Source: Cenococcum geophilum 1.58 (lineage: Eukaryota; Ascomycota; Dothideomycetes; Gloniales; Gloniaceae). From it: a stretch of 64,000 nucleotides of DNA. A model generated the notes under the pieces. That model was given only the letters and a program-made list of their open reading frames with translations, was not told where the DNA came from and did not search any database. How positions within the stretch are numbered: the first letter of the stretch is position 1; each line of letters starts with the position of its first letter. The position numbers were made by a program, and so were the translations under genes. Positions 32,792 to 44,384 of the stretch are shown here, piece after piece. Location: assembly GCA_001692895.1 (NCBI GenBank), contig KV748227.1:310001-374000 (forward strand), given 5' to 3'.

Positions 32792-33245
32792 TTGGGCAGA
32801 GCCTTATGTAGAGCCTTAGTAGAGCTTCGTATAGAGCTTCGTGCAGAGCTTCGTGCAGAGCTTCGTGCAGAGCTTCGTGCAGAGCTTCGTGCAGAGCTTC
32901 GTGCAGAGCTTCGTGCAGAGCTTCGTGCAGAGCTTCGTGCAGAGCTTCGTGCAGAGCTTCGTGCAGAGCTTCGTGCAGAGCTTCGTGCAGAGCTTCATGC
33001 AGAGCTTCGTGCAGAGCTTCGTGCAGAGCTTCGTGCAGAGCTTCATGCAGAGCCACGTGCAGGCGTGCAGACGTTCGTACGGGCGATCAATTGCAGAGAC
33101 GTTTGTAGAGACGATTGTATGGGCAATTGATCGATTAATTGTATGGGCGTTTGTACGGGCGTTTGTACGGACAATTGTAGAACCTTCCTGGTATATTAGT
33201 GCTGCGTGTTAATAGAGCTTTAGAGCTCTATATAGGTGAAGAAAA
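32792..33245 (-). repeat. Composite minisatellite element, inverted copy
   Basis: 32,792-33,058 is a 12-bp tandem repeat, unit GTGCAGAGCTTC, about 22 copies. It is followed by units resembling ACGGGCGTTTGT (33,059-33,180) and by the landmark TATATTAGTGCTGCGTGTTA (33,191-33,210). The same three parts in the same order occur in reverse complement at 57.9-59.4 kb. Because the period is a multiple of three, every frame is open; these are not genes. Confidence 0.85.
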
Positions 33246-33374
33246 GAGACTATATATACATGAGGTAGGTGGCGAAACGCTAATAACGATGCTAATGATA
33301 GAGCTGACGACTACGACTTGTAATTGCCACTGTCGACAACGCCACTCAGTTAGTATTTTGGTAATGGGAATCGA

Positions 33375-33540
33375 CAATAGGGCTTCGAGTAGAGCTTCGA
33401 GCAGAGCTTCGAGCAGAGCTTCGTGTGGAGCTTTGTGCAGAGCTTTTGCAGAGCTTCGGTAGAGCTCCGTGCAGAGCTCTGTGCAGGTCTCCCCCTAAGC
33501 TTCGTTCCGCAGAGCTCTCGCAAAGCTCCACAGCTCTACG
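33375..33540 (-). repeat. Second short block of the 12-bp minisatellite
   Basis: AGAGCTTCGAGC and AGAGCTTCGTGT units recur about eight times with more divergence than in the block at 32.8 kb. Confidence 0.7.
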
Positions 33541-33930
33541 CAGAGGGCTGCCAGCGTAGGCGTAAGCGTTTAGCGTTGGTGTTTACTGCGCGGCTCGGCG
33601 GTGCAGAGGTAGAATTGGGGCCTCTACGGTGACGACTTCCTCTTACCGCGCGCGGGTATAAGGAGCTAAGGGTCTCATAGCCTTATAGAGTAGGCTTTTC
33701 TCTATAATTTAGTGTAATTTTTATGTCCAATAAGTATTATGGGAGGGTAGATCAATTTCGTTAAATTGATGAGGTCTTCTCATATAAACGGTGTTTAGGT
33801 TTTCTACAAATCTCGCTAAAGTCCCTTAGACTAAGAAAACGATTACCGTCCTAAATCAGCTTAGCGGACGGTGCGGATATTCCAATATCCGCAATCGATT
33901 TCTTGGTCTGAGCTTCTGAGGTAACCCCGT

Positions 33931-34181
33931 CTCTTCAGCGCCGATAAAAGCGGCGGAATAACGGCACGGGCCACAAACACCAAAACACCCCCTAAACAAT
34001 TACAATAAACAACAATACGCGCACCAAAACACTCCCAAGATTGCCGGCGTGTAAATGGGCAGATAACACAGTATTGAGCATAAATTGAGCGTTTAATTGT
34101 ATATAGAAATCAAGGTATGGCCGAAAATCTAGTATTTATGGCCCGTGCCGTTATTCCGCCGCTTTTATCGGCGCCGAAGAG
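33931..34181. mobile_element. 251-bp MITE with long TIRs and 5-bp target duplication
   Basis: Left arm begins CTCTTCAGCGCCGATAAAAG and the complement of the right arm begins CTCTTCGGCGCCGATAAAAG; the identity continues through CGGCGGAATAACGGCACGGG, so the arms are about 43 bp with one difference. CCCGT is duplicated at 33,926-33,930 and 34,182-34,186. The interior is AT-rich and non-coding. Confidence 0.88.
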
Positions 34182-34186
34182 CCCGT

Positions 34187-34334
34187 CTTGACTCGCTCAC
34201 TACCCCTTGTTTCTACTGCCACCCCCCTCCTCCCTACACCTTTCTTATGTATATATAGAGGCTCTAGAGCCACGATTCAATAGACAGAGTTCTCATTCTT
34301 TTCTTACAATCGGTGCACGGACTACCGATCGACA
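34187..34334 (+). mobile_element. 3' part of an LTR, related to the 19.1-kb solo LTR
   Basis: Contains CTTACAATCGGTGCACGGAC and ends CCGATCGACA exactly as the LTR at 19,321. Its 5' part appears to lie before the MITE, so the MITE is inserted in the LTR. Confidence 0.7.
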
Positions 34335-34539
34335 GCTTACTTTAGTATCTTGCCATTGGCCGCCTTGCTCTTTCGGCTTCAACCTTCCCGCTCTGTTGCT
34401 GGGCAACGGTGCACCGAACACAATATATTATTCTTCGTCCTTCGCATCCACCTAGGATATCTTTATCATTGCTGCAACTCGAGAACTCTTCAAAACTATT
34501 TTCATGAAACTCCAACATACCAATTATCTCCATTCAAGA

Positions 34540-36358
34540 GTCCACAGAGGTCTCAGACCAGCAATACGGCACCATCTTTGATTGGCTGCAGTCATGTGAA
34601 GTCGACCTCCAAACCACGAATTCATTCCAAGTCCCCTCTCCTTTCCCGAGTCCGCGAAAGTGGATTCAACATTACAAGGCTGCTTCAGACGGCCGTCGTA
34701 CTCTTATTCGACGACTCCGGCCTCGTTCCCGATCACTGCCTACAACCTTCATGGATGATGGTGACCAGCACGCTAGACGTGGGCGAGGCGGAGGGCGCGG
34801 AGTAATGACACGGTCGCAAAGCAGAAAGAACAAACTCGAGGCAAGCGTCGACGGAAAACTTACCTCAGTAACAAAGTCGCCGACCAAGAGACAAGGGCAA
34901 TCGTCCGGAACCTATCCACATGCTCAGACTACCTTGATTCCTCTTCATAACACCGCTTCTAGCGATCCAGACCTCGCTGACAATGTCAACATCGATCAGC
35001 TCCAGCTTGAAGAGCGCCTTTCCACTGTAACATCCGAATTTGACCTTCACACACCCACAACGTTCTCCCGCTCCACCACATTCACAGCAGTAGCCAACAT
35101 TACAAGCCTCAGCCGCAACCACACTAGGTCGCGCTCGCGTAGCCTGACAAAGGATTGGCGACTTGAGGGCAGCGAAACCGCCCATTAAAGTGGAGGCGGC
35201 GATAAAGGTGCCACAAGATGTCAAAGCGCTGTTAGACAGGTCCATGGATATCCACGATGGTATTGGCGTCCTACCGCAATGTCTAAAGATGTTTTTTTCT
35301 TCCGATGATAAATTTCGGTGGCAACGGCTTACAAGACACATGTTCGCAGGCACAGCTTAACGCGCTCGATCACCGCGAGTATCGCAATGTCTTCTTCGAC
35401 AATTCCGATAATCTAGTTACAGCGTACGACCGGGAACTACTTGAGAAACTGCGGTTGCTTCGAGATGCCGCGTTACGATGTTAGGATCTGGGGAAGCCAG
35501 AGCCCTCCTGGGGAGAGGAAGTTTTCCGACCGCTGCTGAACCTGGCTGCTGAGCTGGAGAACCGGGACAATAACTAAAAGATCCAAGTGGAGGATGTGTA
35601 TGTCTTTCCTACGCCATCGTCAGCCACGTGGATGCCAAAATTCGGCGAGGCAGTCTCGCACCTGCCAACGCCATTTCACTAACGCCATCTTCTCACACAG
35701 CACTACAACTCAAATATTCCCAAGGTCGCTGGCCCCACTGACCTGCAGGATCTACCCTTCGAATCCAAACGTGTAGACTATTGCATCTACCTCTCCCAAA
35801 CCGAAAAGCAAGAAGTCCACACGCGAGACATACTCGCTTCCCGCAATGTCGACATCAATAACTACAGCATCAATCAGGCCGGCTCTGCAGACTACGTCAA
35901 GTGGCTCCCACGACTCGCGGTGATTTGAATGCAAGAAGGCACTACCTGGAACAGACGGCATGGTACAACTGTGCGTCTGGATGGCTGCCCTAAGGAAGCG
36001 GTTGGAAGGGCTCATGAGACGGGAGGAGGTAAAACCTGAGAAGCAGGAGGTGCATTTGAAACCAATGCCGTGCTTAAAGGCTGAGGGCTTGGATCGGAAG
36101 ATGTACTGGTGTTGTATTGGGGAGGAGGGCAAGACAGTGAGTTGGTTTTATGCTCTGTGATTGTACTCGCCTAGACGGTGTCCATGTTCGGTGCGCTAAC
36201 GTTGGCCGTCCATAGATGCCCTACGGACCTGAGAACCTCAGCTCGACGAAGAGATGAAGGGCATGTACCAGATTTTGAAGGCGTTGAGGGAGATAGTGAA
36301 ATATGGCCGGGATGAGTATTGGCCGTGGTTCCGGGAGACGATGCTCTGGGAGAGTTAG
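34540..36358 (+). pseudogene. PD-(D/E)XK nuclease-like domain protein, decayed
   Basis: Fragments of one fungal family appear in order but in different frames: FDWLQSCEVDLQ (34,580), RGRGGGRGVMTRSQSRK (34,780), QDVKALLDRSMDIHDGIGVL (35,215), ALDHREYRNVFFD and PSWGEEVFRPLLNLAAELEN (35,370-35,575), ALPGTDGMVQLCVWMAALRK (35,940), GLDRKMYWCCIGEEGKTVS (36,090), and MYQILKALREIVKYGRDEYW (36,265-36,325). In-frame stops (e.g. the TAG after DAALRC) and several frame changes show it is not functional. The family is a fungal expansion of predicted nuclease-fold proteins with unknown role. The identification is from motif order recalled from this family. Confidence 0.65.
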
Positions 36359-37131
36359 GGCACCTTGAATTGGAAGGTGGCGTCTGCGAACTGGCTCCCG
36401 GAGGACCGCACTGGCTTCAACCTCATCACGACTCTGTGCTTCTTCGACGGCCTTCCGCTGCAGAGGAGAGACGCGGCACTGCGGCTCTGGGGGCTGGCTT
36501 GCTCCTGGAGGGAGAATGGTCTTGGACTTGAGCCTGACCGTGGACGAAACTGAGTGCCCCACCACGTGCATCTACTCGTCGGCCGATGCGACGAGCGTTC
36601 CAGCAGCAAGTGAATGCTCGCCTTGCTGGCACTCAGCCTTGCGTCTGCCTGCATCCTAAAGAGCTCCTACCGCTGGGCTCAGAGATAACTGCCAAGGTTG
36701 CTGCCTCGACAGATGCCCACTCCCAATCCGAACTGTTGCCTTCACGCTCTAGGCATAATACGGATAACTACTCTGAATATTTTCTGCCCCCAAAGAATTC
36801 TCCAAAGCATGGGCACCATGAGGGACACATCTGCCTTTCTCAGCCCCTTTCAAGCGTCCGGCGTCGTCGTACTAACCTCTAATTCGACTTACTTCCCGCT
36901 AGAAAGCGATAAACACTTCAGCGCTTCCTGAAATAAACTCTCTTCAGTTGTTATTCTATGCTAAGTCGCTAGACCTTTATTGTGAGGATACTTCCCAGCC
37001 AATAAAAGGTAGCCACATTTAATAGATGTGCGGAGGGCTGCCACGATTGGTCTTACAATAAAACTTGGCAGAGCCCTGTGCAAATGTTCAGCTGTTTGCC
37101 ACTCCAATAGTGTCCGGCGCTAACAGGTTAA
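36359..37131. other. Intergenic, no gene seen
   Basis: 36,360-36,660 has GC-rich open frames on both strands but no family features; the rest is unremarkable. Confidence 0.4.
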
Positions 37132-37133
37132 TA

Positions 37134-37283
37134 CAAGGGGGTGACAAGTGGGCTGCCCGCCCTCCCTGCAAGTTTTAGTGGCATTATAACCATATCGGCA
37201 GCATTTTAGCGGGACGCTACTATAATGCCGCCAAAACTTGCAGGGAGGGCAGGCAGCCCGCTCCCGCTCATGTCACCCCCTTG
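37134..37283. mobile_element. 150-bp fold-back MITE
   Basis: TIRs CAAGGGGGTGACA at both ends, then GGGCTGCC(C/T)GCCCTCCCTG and CAAGTTTT(A/G)G(T/C)GGCATTATA in both arms, so nearly the whole element pairs with itself. TA flanks both sides. Confidence 0.85.
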
Positions 37284-37669
37284 TACAACCTCTCTTAGTG
37301 CACACCTCTAATCTTATGAGTTATGACCCAAAAATTGTGGAGCTTGCTGCCGTCATTCGATGGTCCTGCTGCAAGTGATAAGCCACGCTTCTGTTCTTTC
37401 ACCCACTGCATTCGTGTGGGTCAGCATACGACTCAGCGCCTGTACGTTGCATATGCAGCTTGCCTTCTACGACAAGTATCGATGATTCGGGCAGATGCTG
37501 TTGCCTGGCCTCTTGAAGTTTGAGTAGGATGTAATCATTACTGTCATGGGTAATCATAATCAGCCTCCTTTCTAACTCTTTCTCCTTTCTTTTTCTTGTC
37601 TTCCTTTATTTACAACACCACCTACTGAAGTTCAGTCAGTCAATCCTTAACAAAGCCCAATCCGGTGTC

Positions 37670-40600
37670 ATGAACCCGTGGGGCTGTGGGACACGCGGCC
37701 GGGGATCTGGAGGCGGATTTGGAAGAGGCAACGGTTGGCGTGGAGGAAGGGGAGGAGGATCGGGTAGACACAGGACAGACCAAGGAATGTGTCGATATTT
37801 TCAGCAGACTGGCTTGTGCAGATTTGGCTCAACATGCAAGTTCTCCCACGATCTTTCGTCAGAGGGAGGTGGCGAGCGGTTATCAAAAGAGCGGCCATCA
37901 AGGGCTGAGGAGACGCCTGAACAACAGCGAGCCAAAGCCGACTACAATTCTTGGAAAAGAATCATCAAAAACCCACCTCTACCAAACGACGAGAGGACAG
38001 TTGAGCAGCTATGGAATGGTGCTCTTGCGATCTTGAACAGCGATGAACGAGAATGGAAGCAGATGATCCCGAGAGATCTTGATAGCGAAGAGTACTTTGG
38101 TCGGGAGCACATCAGGACTTTACTGACCATACGGACACGGTTTGGAGATTATAGCACATTCATTCGACTTATTCGGCCTTTCCTCCTAGTTATAACGCAT
38201 TCGTCTTTCTTAGATTGTCTTTCCGTCGACACTTTCGTGGGAGGACTGTATAACTTCATCAGCGGCACAAATGGTACTCGGGCCGTTCCTTTCTTCCGGC
38301 ACCTTTGCGAGACGTTGGTCAACGCACATGTCAATACGATCTCCTCGGCCACAACGGCGACTGTTGAGACAACCCTAGTCGCCATGTCAACTACCCTTCG
38401 CGAGCTTCTCAGAAGGGAGTCTCGAGCCAGATTCAATGATGACCTTCCAACTCTGATTGATTCTATGGAAAATACTGTACAGATGATCACCGGAGAAGCC
38501 CAATCCCAAACTCCCACAATCGTGCTCAGTCAAATTGGTGAGGTACGGGCAATCGTGGCGCGTGCAAAGGGATTGCTAGTTCAGGAGGAAGAACAGCAGG
38601 AGGCACCCCCCACCACCACCGTTACATCGACCTATCCTCGTAGCTTGGTAAAGCCTCGAGATCGCCACGACAACGATAAGGCAGATATCACGAGAATCAA
38701 GATCTTCCCTACCCGTGAGGAGATTCTAAGCGAGGGGGCAGATTTCTTACCGTCAACCGATTTAGACCAGCCTCATTTTCTCACCGACCAAGCTGAGCGG
38801 CATATCGATACACACTTCCGCCTTCTTCGTTACGACACTTTTGGAGAACTGAAAGACGCTCTCGGGGGTCTGATGCATGCTGTGGAGAACGACCCAACCT
38901 GCCTAAATAATCCCAAGCTTAATTTTGGTGATTTCCGAGCTTACCATTACCCCAACGCCTACATCAGCTATGTTTCCTTCGACAATCGCCGAGGACTGGG
39001 AGTGGATATATCATTCCCACAGCTTTCCGTCGTGCGCAAGAAGCCGGCCTCTGAAAGACGTAAATGGTGGGAAGAGTCCAAACGGCTCGCTGAGGGCGTT
39101 CTCCTATCCTTCATTTCAATTCAACATAGCGAAATTCAGCATTTATTCTTCACCGTGACCGAGAAGAATACAGACACGAGGAAGGATCACAGTCTCACCA
39201 AGGAAGACCATCAAGGCACGATTACTGCGAAGCTGGCGAGTCACGATCAGATGGGTGTAGAGTCAGCAGTTCGCTTAAGCTGCCAAAAGGCACGAGGGGT
39301 GCTGATAGAATTCCCTGGGGTCTTGCCTGCCACGTTCATACCAATACTTGAAAATTTGCAGGACATGCAGCGGCTGAGCCGGTTGCCATTCCGCCAGTGG
39401 ATCCTTCCTGATAGGATCGGTGATACCCAGGAAGTTGGGAAGGGCAATATTCCTCCACCGCTCTATGCCCGGGAACCCGGTTTCACTTTTTCGTTGAACC
39501 CAATCCTCAAGCCAGAGAGATCACATAACGGAAGTATCTCCATCAACCCAACCTCATCGGCGAACGATCCAACTATTGTCGATGAGATGGAAGCGCGAAC
39601 GTATTTGGATCGCGGCCAGTGTCGAGCTTTGCTTACAGCACTAACCCGCGAATTTGCATTCATTCAGGGACCGCCCGGAACTGGGAAGTCCTATCTTGGC
39701 ATCCAATTGATGAAAGTCCTAATGGATCGCAAAGAGACGGTGGATTTAGGGCCAGTAGTCGTAGTGTAAGTTATTATCCTTGTTTGCGGTTCATCGGCTA
39801 ACGACAAGCAAGCTGTTATACGAATCACGCGTTAGATCAGTTCCTGGAGCATCTACACGCGATCGGTATCAGGAAAATCATTCGAATTGGAGGCCAAAGC
39901 CAATCTAGCCTACTGGAAGAGCACAACCTTCGAAAGGTATCTCAAGCAGAGACGAAGACTAGGTCAGAGAGCTATCTCCTTGCCAAGTCGTACGAGGCTT
40001 TGGACCGCGAGACAAAGCGCATCAAAGGGAATCTCGGGAGAGTACATGGTATACTAAAGCGAGCGAACTGGTCAAATTTGCAATACCATCTTTTGGGAAA
40101 GTACCCGCGAATACATGCCCAGTTTGGTCAGATTGACGAGGACGGATTTGAGGTCGTCGGTCGGCATCCTTTTGAGCTGTGGGCGCCAAATGGAAAGTCA
40201 TTCACCGAATCAGAAAGCATAGGCGAAACCAAGTTGATAGCAAGCGAGCTCAATCATGTCCTTCAAAAAGCGGAAACAAACGTCCACTCGTTATCGCAAC
40301 AAGAAAGACGCGGCCTTGTAGAATTGTGGAGTCAAGAGGTTCATGATCATGCACTAGACGATCTGTTCGAAAGAGTGAAGGACACCGATTCCATCCAACG
40401 GCAGTTAACAAACATTCACGACGAGGTTGATCGACGGGTGTTACAAGATGCAGACGTCGTCGGCATCACTACGACGGGTTTAGCCAAACGAATCTCTACT
40501 CTACAGCGTATAAGATGCAAGGTTGTAATATGCGAGGAAGCAGGGGAGGTCATGGAACCGCATATGATATCCGCGCTACTTCCGACCATCGAGCATTTCA

Positions 40601-43600
40601 TCCAGATTGGTGATCATGAACAATTGCGTCCGCAAATCAACAATTATAGCTTGTCACTTGAGAGTAGGCAGGGCGCCTTGTACCAATTGGACCGCAGTCA
40701 ATTTGAAAGGCTCTCGGTTGGAGAGCCTGGAAGGCCTAAGATGCCAGTAGCTCAGTTGAATGTCCAGCGGCGCATGCGTCCTGAGATCTCGATGTTGATA
40801 CGGGAGACTATCTACCCCAAACTAGACGATCACCCGAGCACTACCGATCTTCCAGATGTTGTCGGCATGCGAAAGAACGTCTTTTGGCTTGACCACGATC
40901 ACTTTGAAGAGGGCCAGCACTCCGAGATGCATCATAAGTCACATTCCAACATCTGGGAGGTGGAGATGGTGCATACGCTGGTTCGCCATATTGTCCGCCA
41001 GGGGGAGTATAGCAGCAGCGATATCGCTGTCTTGACACCGTATACCGGCCAACTTCAAAAGCTTCGTTCAGCAATGCGAAACGACTTCGAGATTGTCCTC
41101 AGTGACCGGGACCAGGATGCGCTGGAGAAAGACGGATTCAACGTTGGGGCGACTAGTTCCGGGGACGAGGAACCCGACAACCAGTCCGGCCATAGGAAAG
41201 CACCTTTAGAGAAGAAAAAACTAAGTGATCTCTTACGAATATCAACTGTCGATAACTTTCAGGGCGAAGAGGCCAGGGTCATTATCGTGTCCCTCGTCAG
41301 GAGCAATAATGAGAGAAAGGTCGGGTTCCTAAGGACGACGAATCGAATTAATGTTCTCCTTAGTCGTGCTCAGCATGGCATGTATCTTATTGGCAACACG
41401 GATACCTATTCTAACATACGTATGTGGCAGAAAGTCATCGATATGCTCCGGGCCTCGGATTCCGTCGGCAACTCCTTGGGCCTTTGCTGCCCGCGACATA
41501 AAGACACCCTCATCCAAGTGTCCGAGCCGGATGATTTTCCCAGGCTTAGTCCTGAAGGTGGATGCCGGCAAGCCTGTCTCTGGCGCCTCCCTGACTGTGG
41601 TCACATGTGTCAGGCCAGATGCCATTCAGAAAGCATGCACAATGTCTTTTCGTGTCCGCAACCATGTCAACGCCTCCACGATCCATGCAAGCATGCATGT
41701 CAGAAACAAACTTGCGGAGAGGATTGCGGAAAGTGTCTCATCAAGCTGAAGGACGTCCGGCTTCCCTGTGGCCACTTCAAGGACGACATTTTCTGCTACC
41801 TAGCTCAAGATCCTGGTGCGATCTATTGCGATACTCTGGTCCAAAAGACGGTTCCCGGATGCAATCATACGGTAGAAGTGGCGTGCTCCCTGGACGTGAC
41901 TTTGGATCGCTACCGATGTCCAACGCCTTGTGCAACAATACTTTCCTGTGGCCACCCCTGTCCCGGTACTTGCGGGCAATGCAATACCAAGACAAACACG
42001 GGGCAACGTTCTGTTTCTCACCAGAAATGCCGGAAGGTCTGCGGGAGACGATTTGGAACCTGTAATCACACCTGTCACAAACCGTGTCACGATGGAAAGG
42101 ATTGTGGCCCTTGTCTCTCTCCCTGTGAGGTCCGCTGCCAACATTCCCAGTGTACCTTACTTTGCCACGAGGCTTGTGCTCCATGTATCGAAATATGTAC
42201 ATGGTCTTGCGAGCACCAAGGGTCTTGCACTATGCCCTGTTCTGCTCCCTGTAACAGACTACCATGCGATCAGCGCTGTTCCAAAGAACTTCCCTGCGGT
42301 CACCAGTGTCCAGGACTTTGCGGCGAGATATGCCCCAAAAGGTACTGCCACAAATGTGCCATGAGGCAGGACGCCCGAGTTGATCTACTCGAAATGAAAA
42401 CATACGCCGAAATTGATGTCAACGAAACACCAATTGTTGTTCTCGGATGCGGCCACTTCTTCACGACAGAAACTCTTGATGGCCTTATAGGAATGCACGA
42501 TGTTTATGTTACCAACAAATTTGGCCAATTCACAGGGCTTGCGGATATCTCTGGTGCTTTAGCTAGCAAGATCCCTCAATGCCCAGACTGTCAATGTCCG
42601 GTGAGACAGTACGTCACTCAGCGATACAACCGAGTCATCAACAGGGCCGTCATCGACGGGATGTCAAAGCGGTTCCTCGTCAATGGGAAGACAGAGCTTA
42701 GAGGACTAGAAAATCAGGTTGATGGGCTCGAGAAAGAATTCGAGAAATCCCGTTCAGACGTCACGCGCTCTATAAGTCTTGCCGCTAACGGCAATTTGGC
42801 AGGACTTGCAACAAATGTTGCGAAACAAATCCAGACTCGATATGACGCATCTCACAGATTGAATAAAGACATGAGCTCCTTCCTCAGAAAAGTTGCAGAC
42901 CGCCATCAGCCCGCTCAGAAACTTCACGAGGCTACGGTCCACGCCACCAGGACGAACAAGTCGAAATCTCTCGATGAGGCACTGGCATCTCTGAGTATCC
43001 GGGACACAGTTCCTCTTGTCGAGCGCGACCGCCGTGTTACGCTTGGTGGACGAATGATCCAGATCAAGGCCGAATGCATTGTTCTCGAAGACAAATTCAG
43101 CATCGCAGGAGCACTCAAGTCCGCATTCTCCGCCGAAACTGCAAAATTGCCCGGCGGTTCCCCTGACAAACTCACAAAGCCTTTCCTCCAGATCTGTGCG
43201 ACATTCATCACGGATTGCAACACCGAAAGTCTTCCCAAGCTTGCGGTCGAAGCCACGCTTTACTTCGCTAGAATAGCATGGCTTTATCAATCCTCTGGGT
43301 TGTCTGACAACAGCGACAAGGAGAAAGCGACAGAGTACGTGAAAGAAGCAAGGGAGTTACTAGAAGGGGCTCTCGAGCTTTGCAAGCGGCCATTCCAGAA
43401 TGCCGAGCAGCTGAAGAAAGCGGCCGAAGAGAGTATCAAGTTGCTGCGAAGGGAATGGTACGAAGTGGTCACACCTGAGGAACTCGCCGCTATCAAGCAG
43501 GCGATGGTAAGCGGGCTGAGGGGAATTGCGACGCACTCGGGGCATTGGTATAATTGCGTCAATGGACATCCGGTACGTATGAATTCGGTTTCTTTTAAGT

Positions 43601-43928
43601 CTCCGGACGTCCGTTTATCTCTTCAATTTCTGCATCAACGCTCCCTGTATCGCTGCTGCGTGCTCCAGTGATATTTTTTTCCCCTACACCTCGGATTCCT
43701 CTTCGTCGCCTCTAATTTCTTCTCACCTAACCACCATGAACATACTTTCCATCCTTTGAACCTTTCTCGCCCTCCGTCACCGATATTCTGACCCTAGTCC
43801 AGTTTGCAATCGGCGAATGCGGTATGCCAATGGAGCAAGCTCGCTGTCCAGAATGCGGAGCACCTATTGGAGGATTGAATCATCAAGCTGTTGCAGGCGT
43901 CACGCGTGCCATGGACATGGAGAGGTGA
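37670..43928 (+). CDS. ZNFX1/Hrr1-type SF1 helicase with NFX1 zinc fingers, 1,993 aa
   Basis: Exons 37,670-39,765, 39,813-43,572 and 43,803-43,928 join in frame across 47- and 230-nt introns. Domains: Gly/Arg-rich N-terminus; one CCCH zinc finger (C41, C50, C56, H60); an N-terminal helical region; a UPF1-like SF1 helicase with Walker A GPPGTGKS (667-674), VVICEEAGEV (motif II, EEAG rather than DEAG), IGDHEQLRPQ, NVQRRMRPEIS, ISTVDNFQGEEARVIIVSLV and TTNRINVLLSRAQHG; then tandem NFX1-type fingers (CGHPCPGTCGQC, CGHQCPGLCGEIC); and a C-terminal ZNFX1-type zinc domain completed by exon 3 (HWYNCVNGHP-FAIGECGMPMEQ-CPECGAPIGG). Animal ZNFX1 and fission-yeast Hrr1 act in small-RNA silencing and heterochromatin; a like role here is inferred. 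The exon 1/2 splice restores VVVCYTNHALDQF, a conserved helicase segment, which confirms the intron. Confidence 0.93.
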
Positions 43929-44384
43929 GGTGGTCGACGTTTGAGCCCGCTGGTGACAGTTGAAGGAGAATGGGCTACGTGATGGCTTGGATGACGTGAG
44001 AGGAAAGTAGCGATTGTAACTTTGACGATTTACGCCATGCCAGGGACTTCCACAGACAGAGACTGAGTGTATGGAGAATGTGCGAATCAGCTCCGTATCA
44101 GCTTGGGTAGTATCCGATCGATAGGAGTCAAGAAGAGCTGGGCGAGTGATGATGAGAACGCGGATCGGAGGCGATATCAAAAGCGATGCTGGACGCCGCC
44201 CCGTTAAAGCAAAAGTGGAAGCCATGAGTGCGTTTGACAACGTCTTGCGAATCTAGAGTGGGTAAAGCACTGTCGGGGCAGCTCCCCGAGTTGTAATTCT
44301 GGTTTGGCGCTTGGTACCCTGCCTCCGATGCCTACCATTAGGCCGAACCGCACGGATACGAATTTCGACTTCATCTGGAGGGCA
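43929..44384. other. Intergenic, no gene seen
   Basis: Short unsupported minus-strand frames only. Confidence 0.45.

Noticed and set aside
32842-33050. Possible CRISPR array
   Set aside because: The 12-bp units are contiguous with no spacers, and the organism is a fungus.
32778-33212. Open frames encoding HEAL, ELRA, KLCT and QSFV repeats on both strands
   Set aside because: They arise from a 12-bp tandem repeat that keeps all frames open; no start context, no unique sequence.
32263-34334. One complete LTR retrotransposon between the LTR start and the LTR end
   Set aside because: The interior holds minisatellite and MITE DNA, no gag or pol, and the flanks show no target duplication; more likely separate fragments.
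36221-36654. Overlapping frames on both strands near 36.4 kb
   Set aside because: GC-rich but no recognisable family; mutually exclusive frames without start or intron support.
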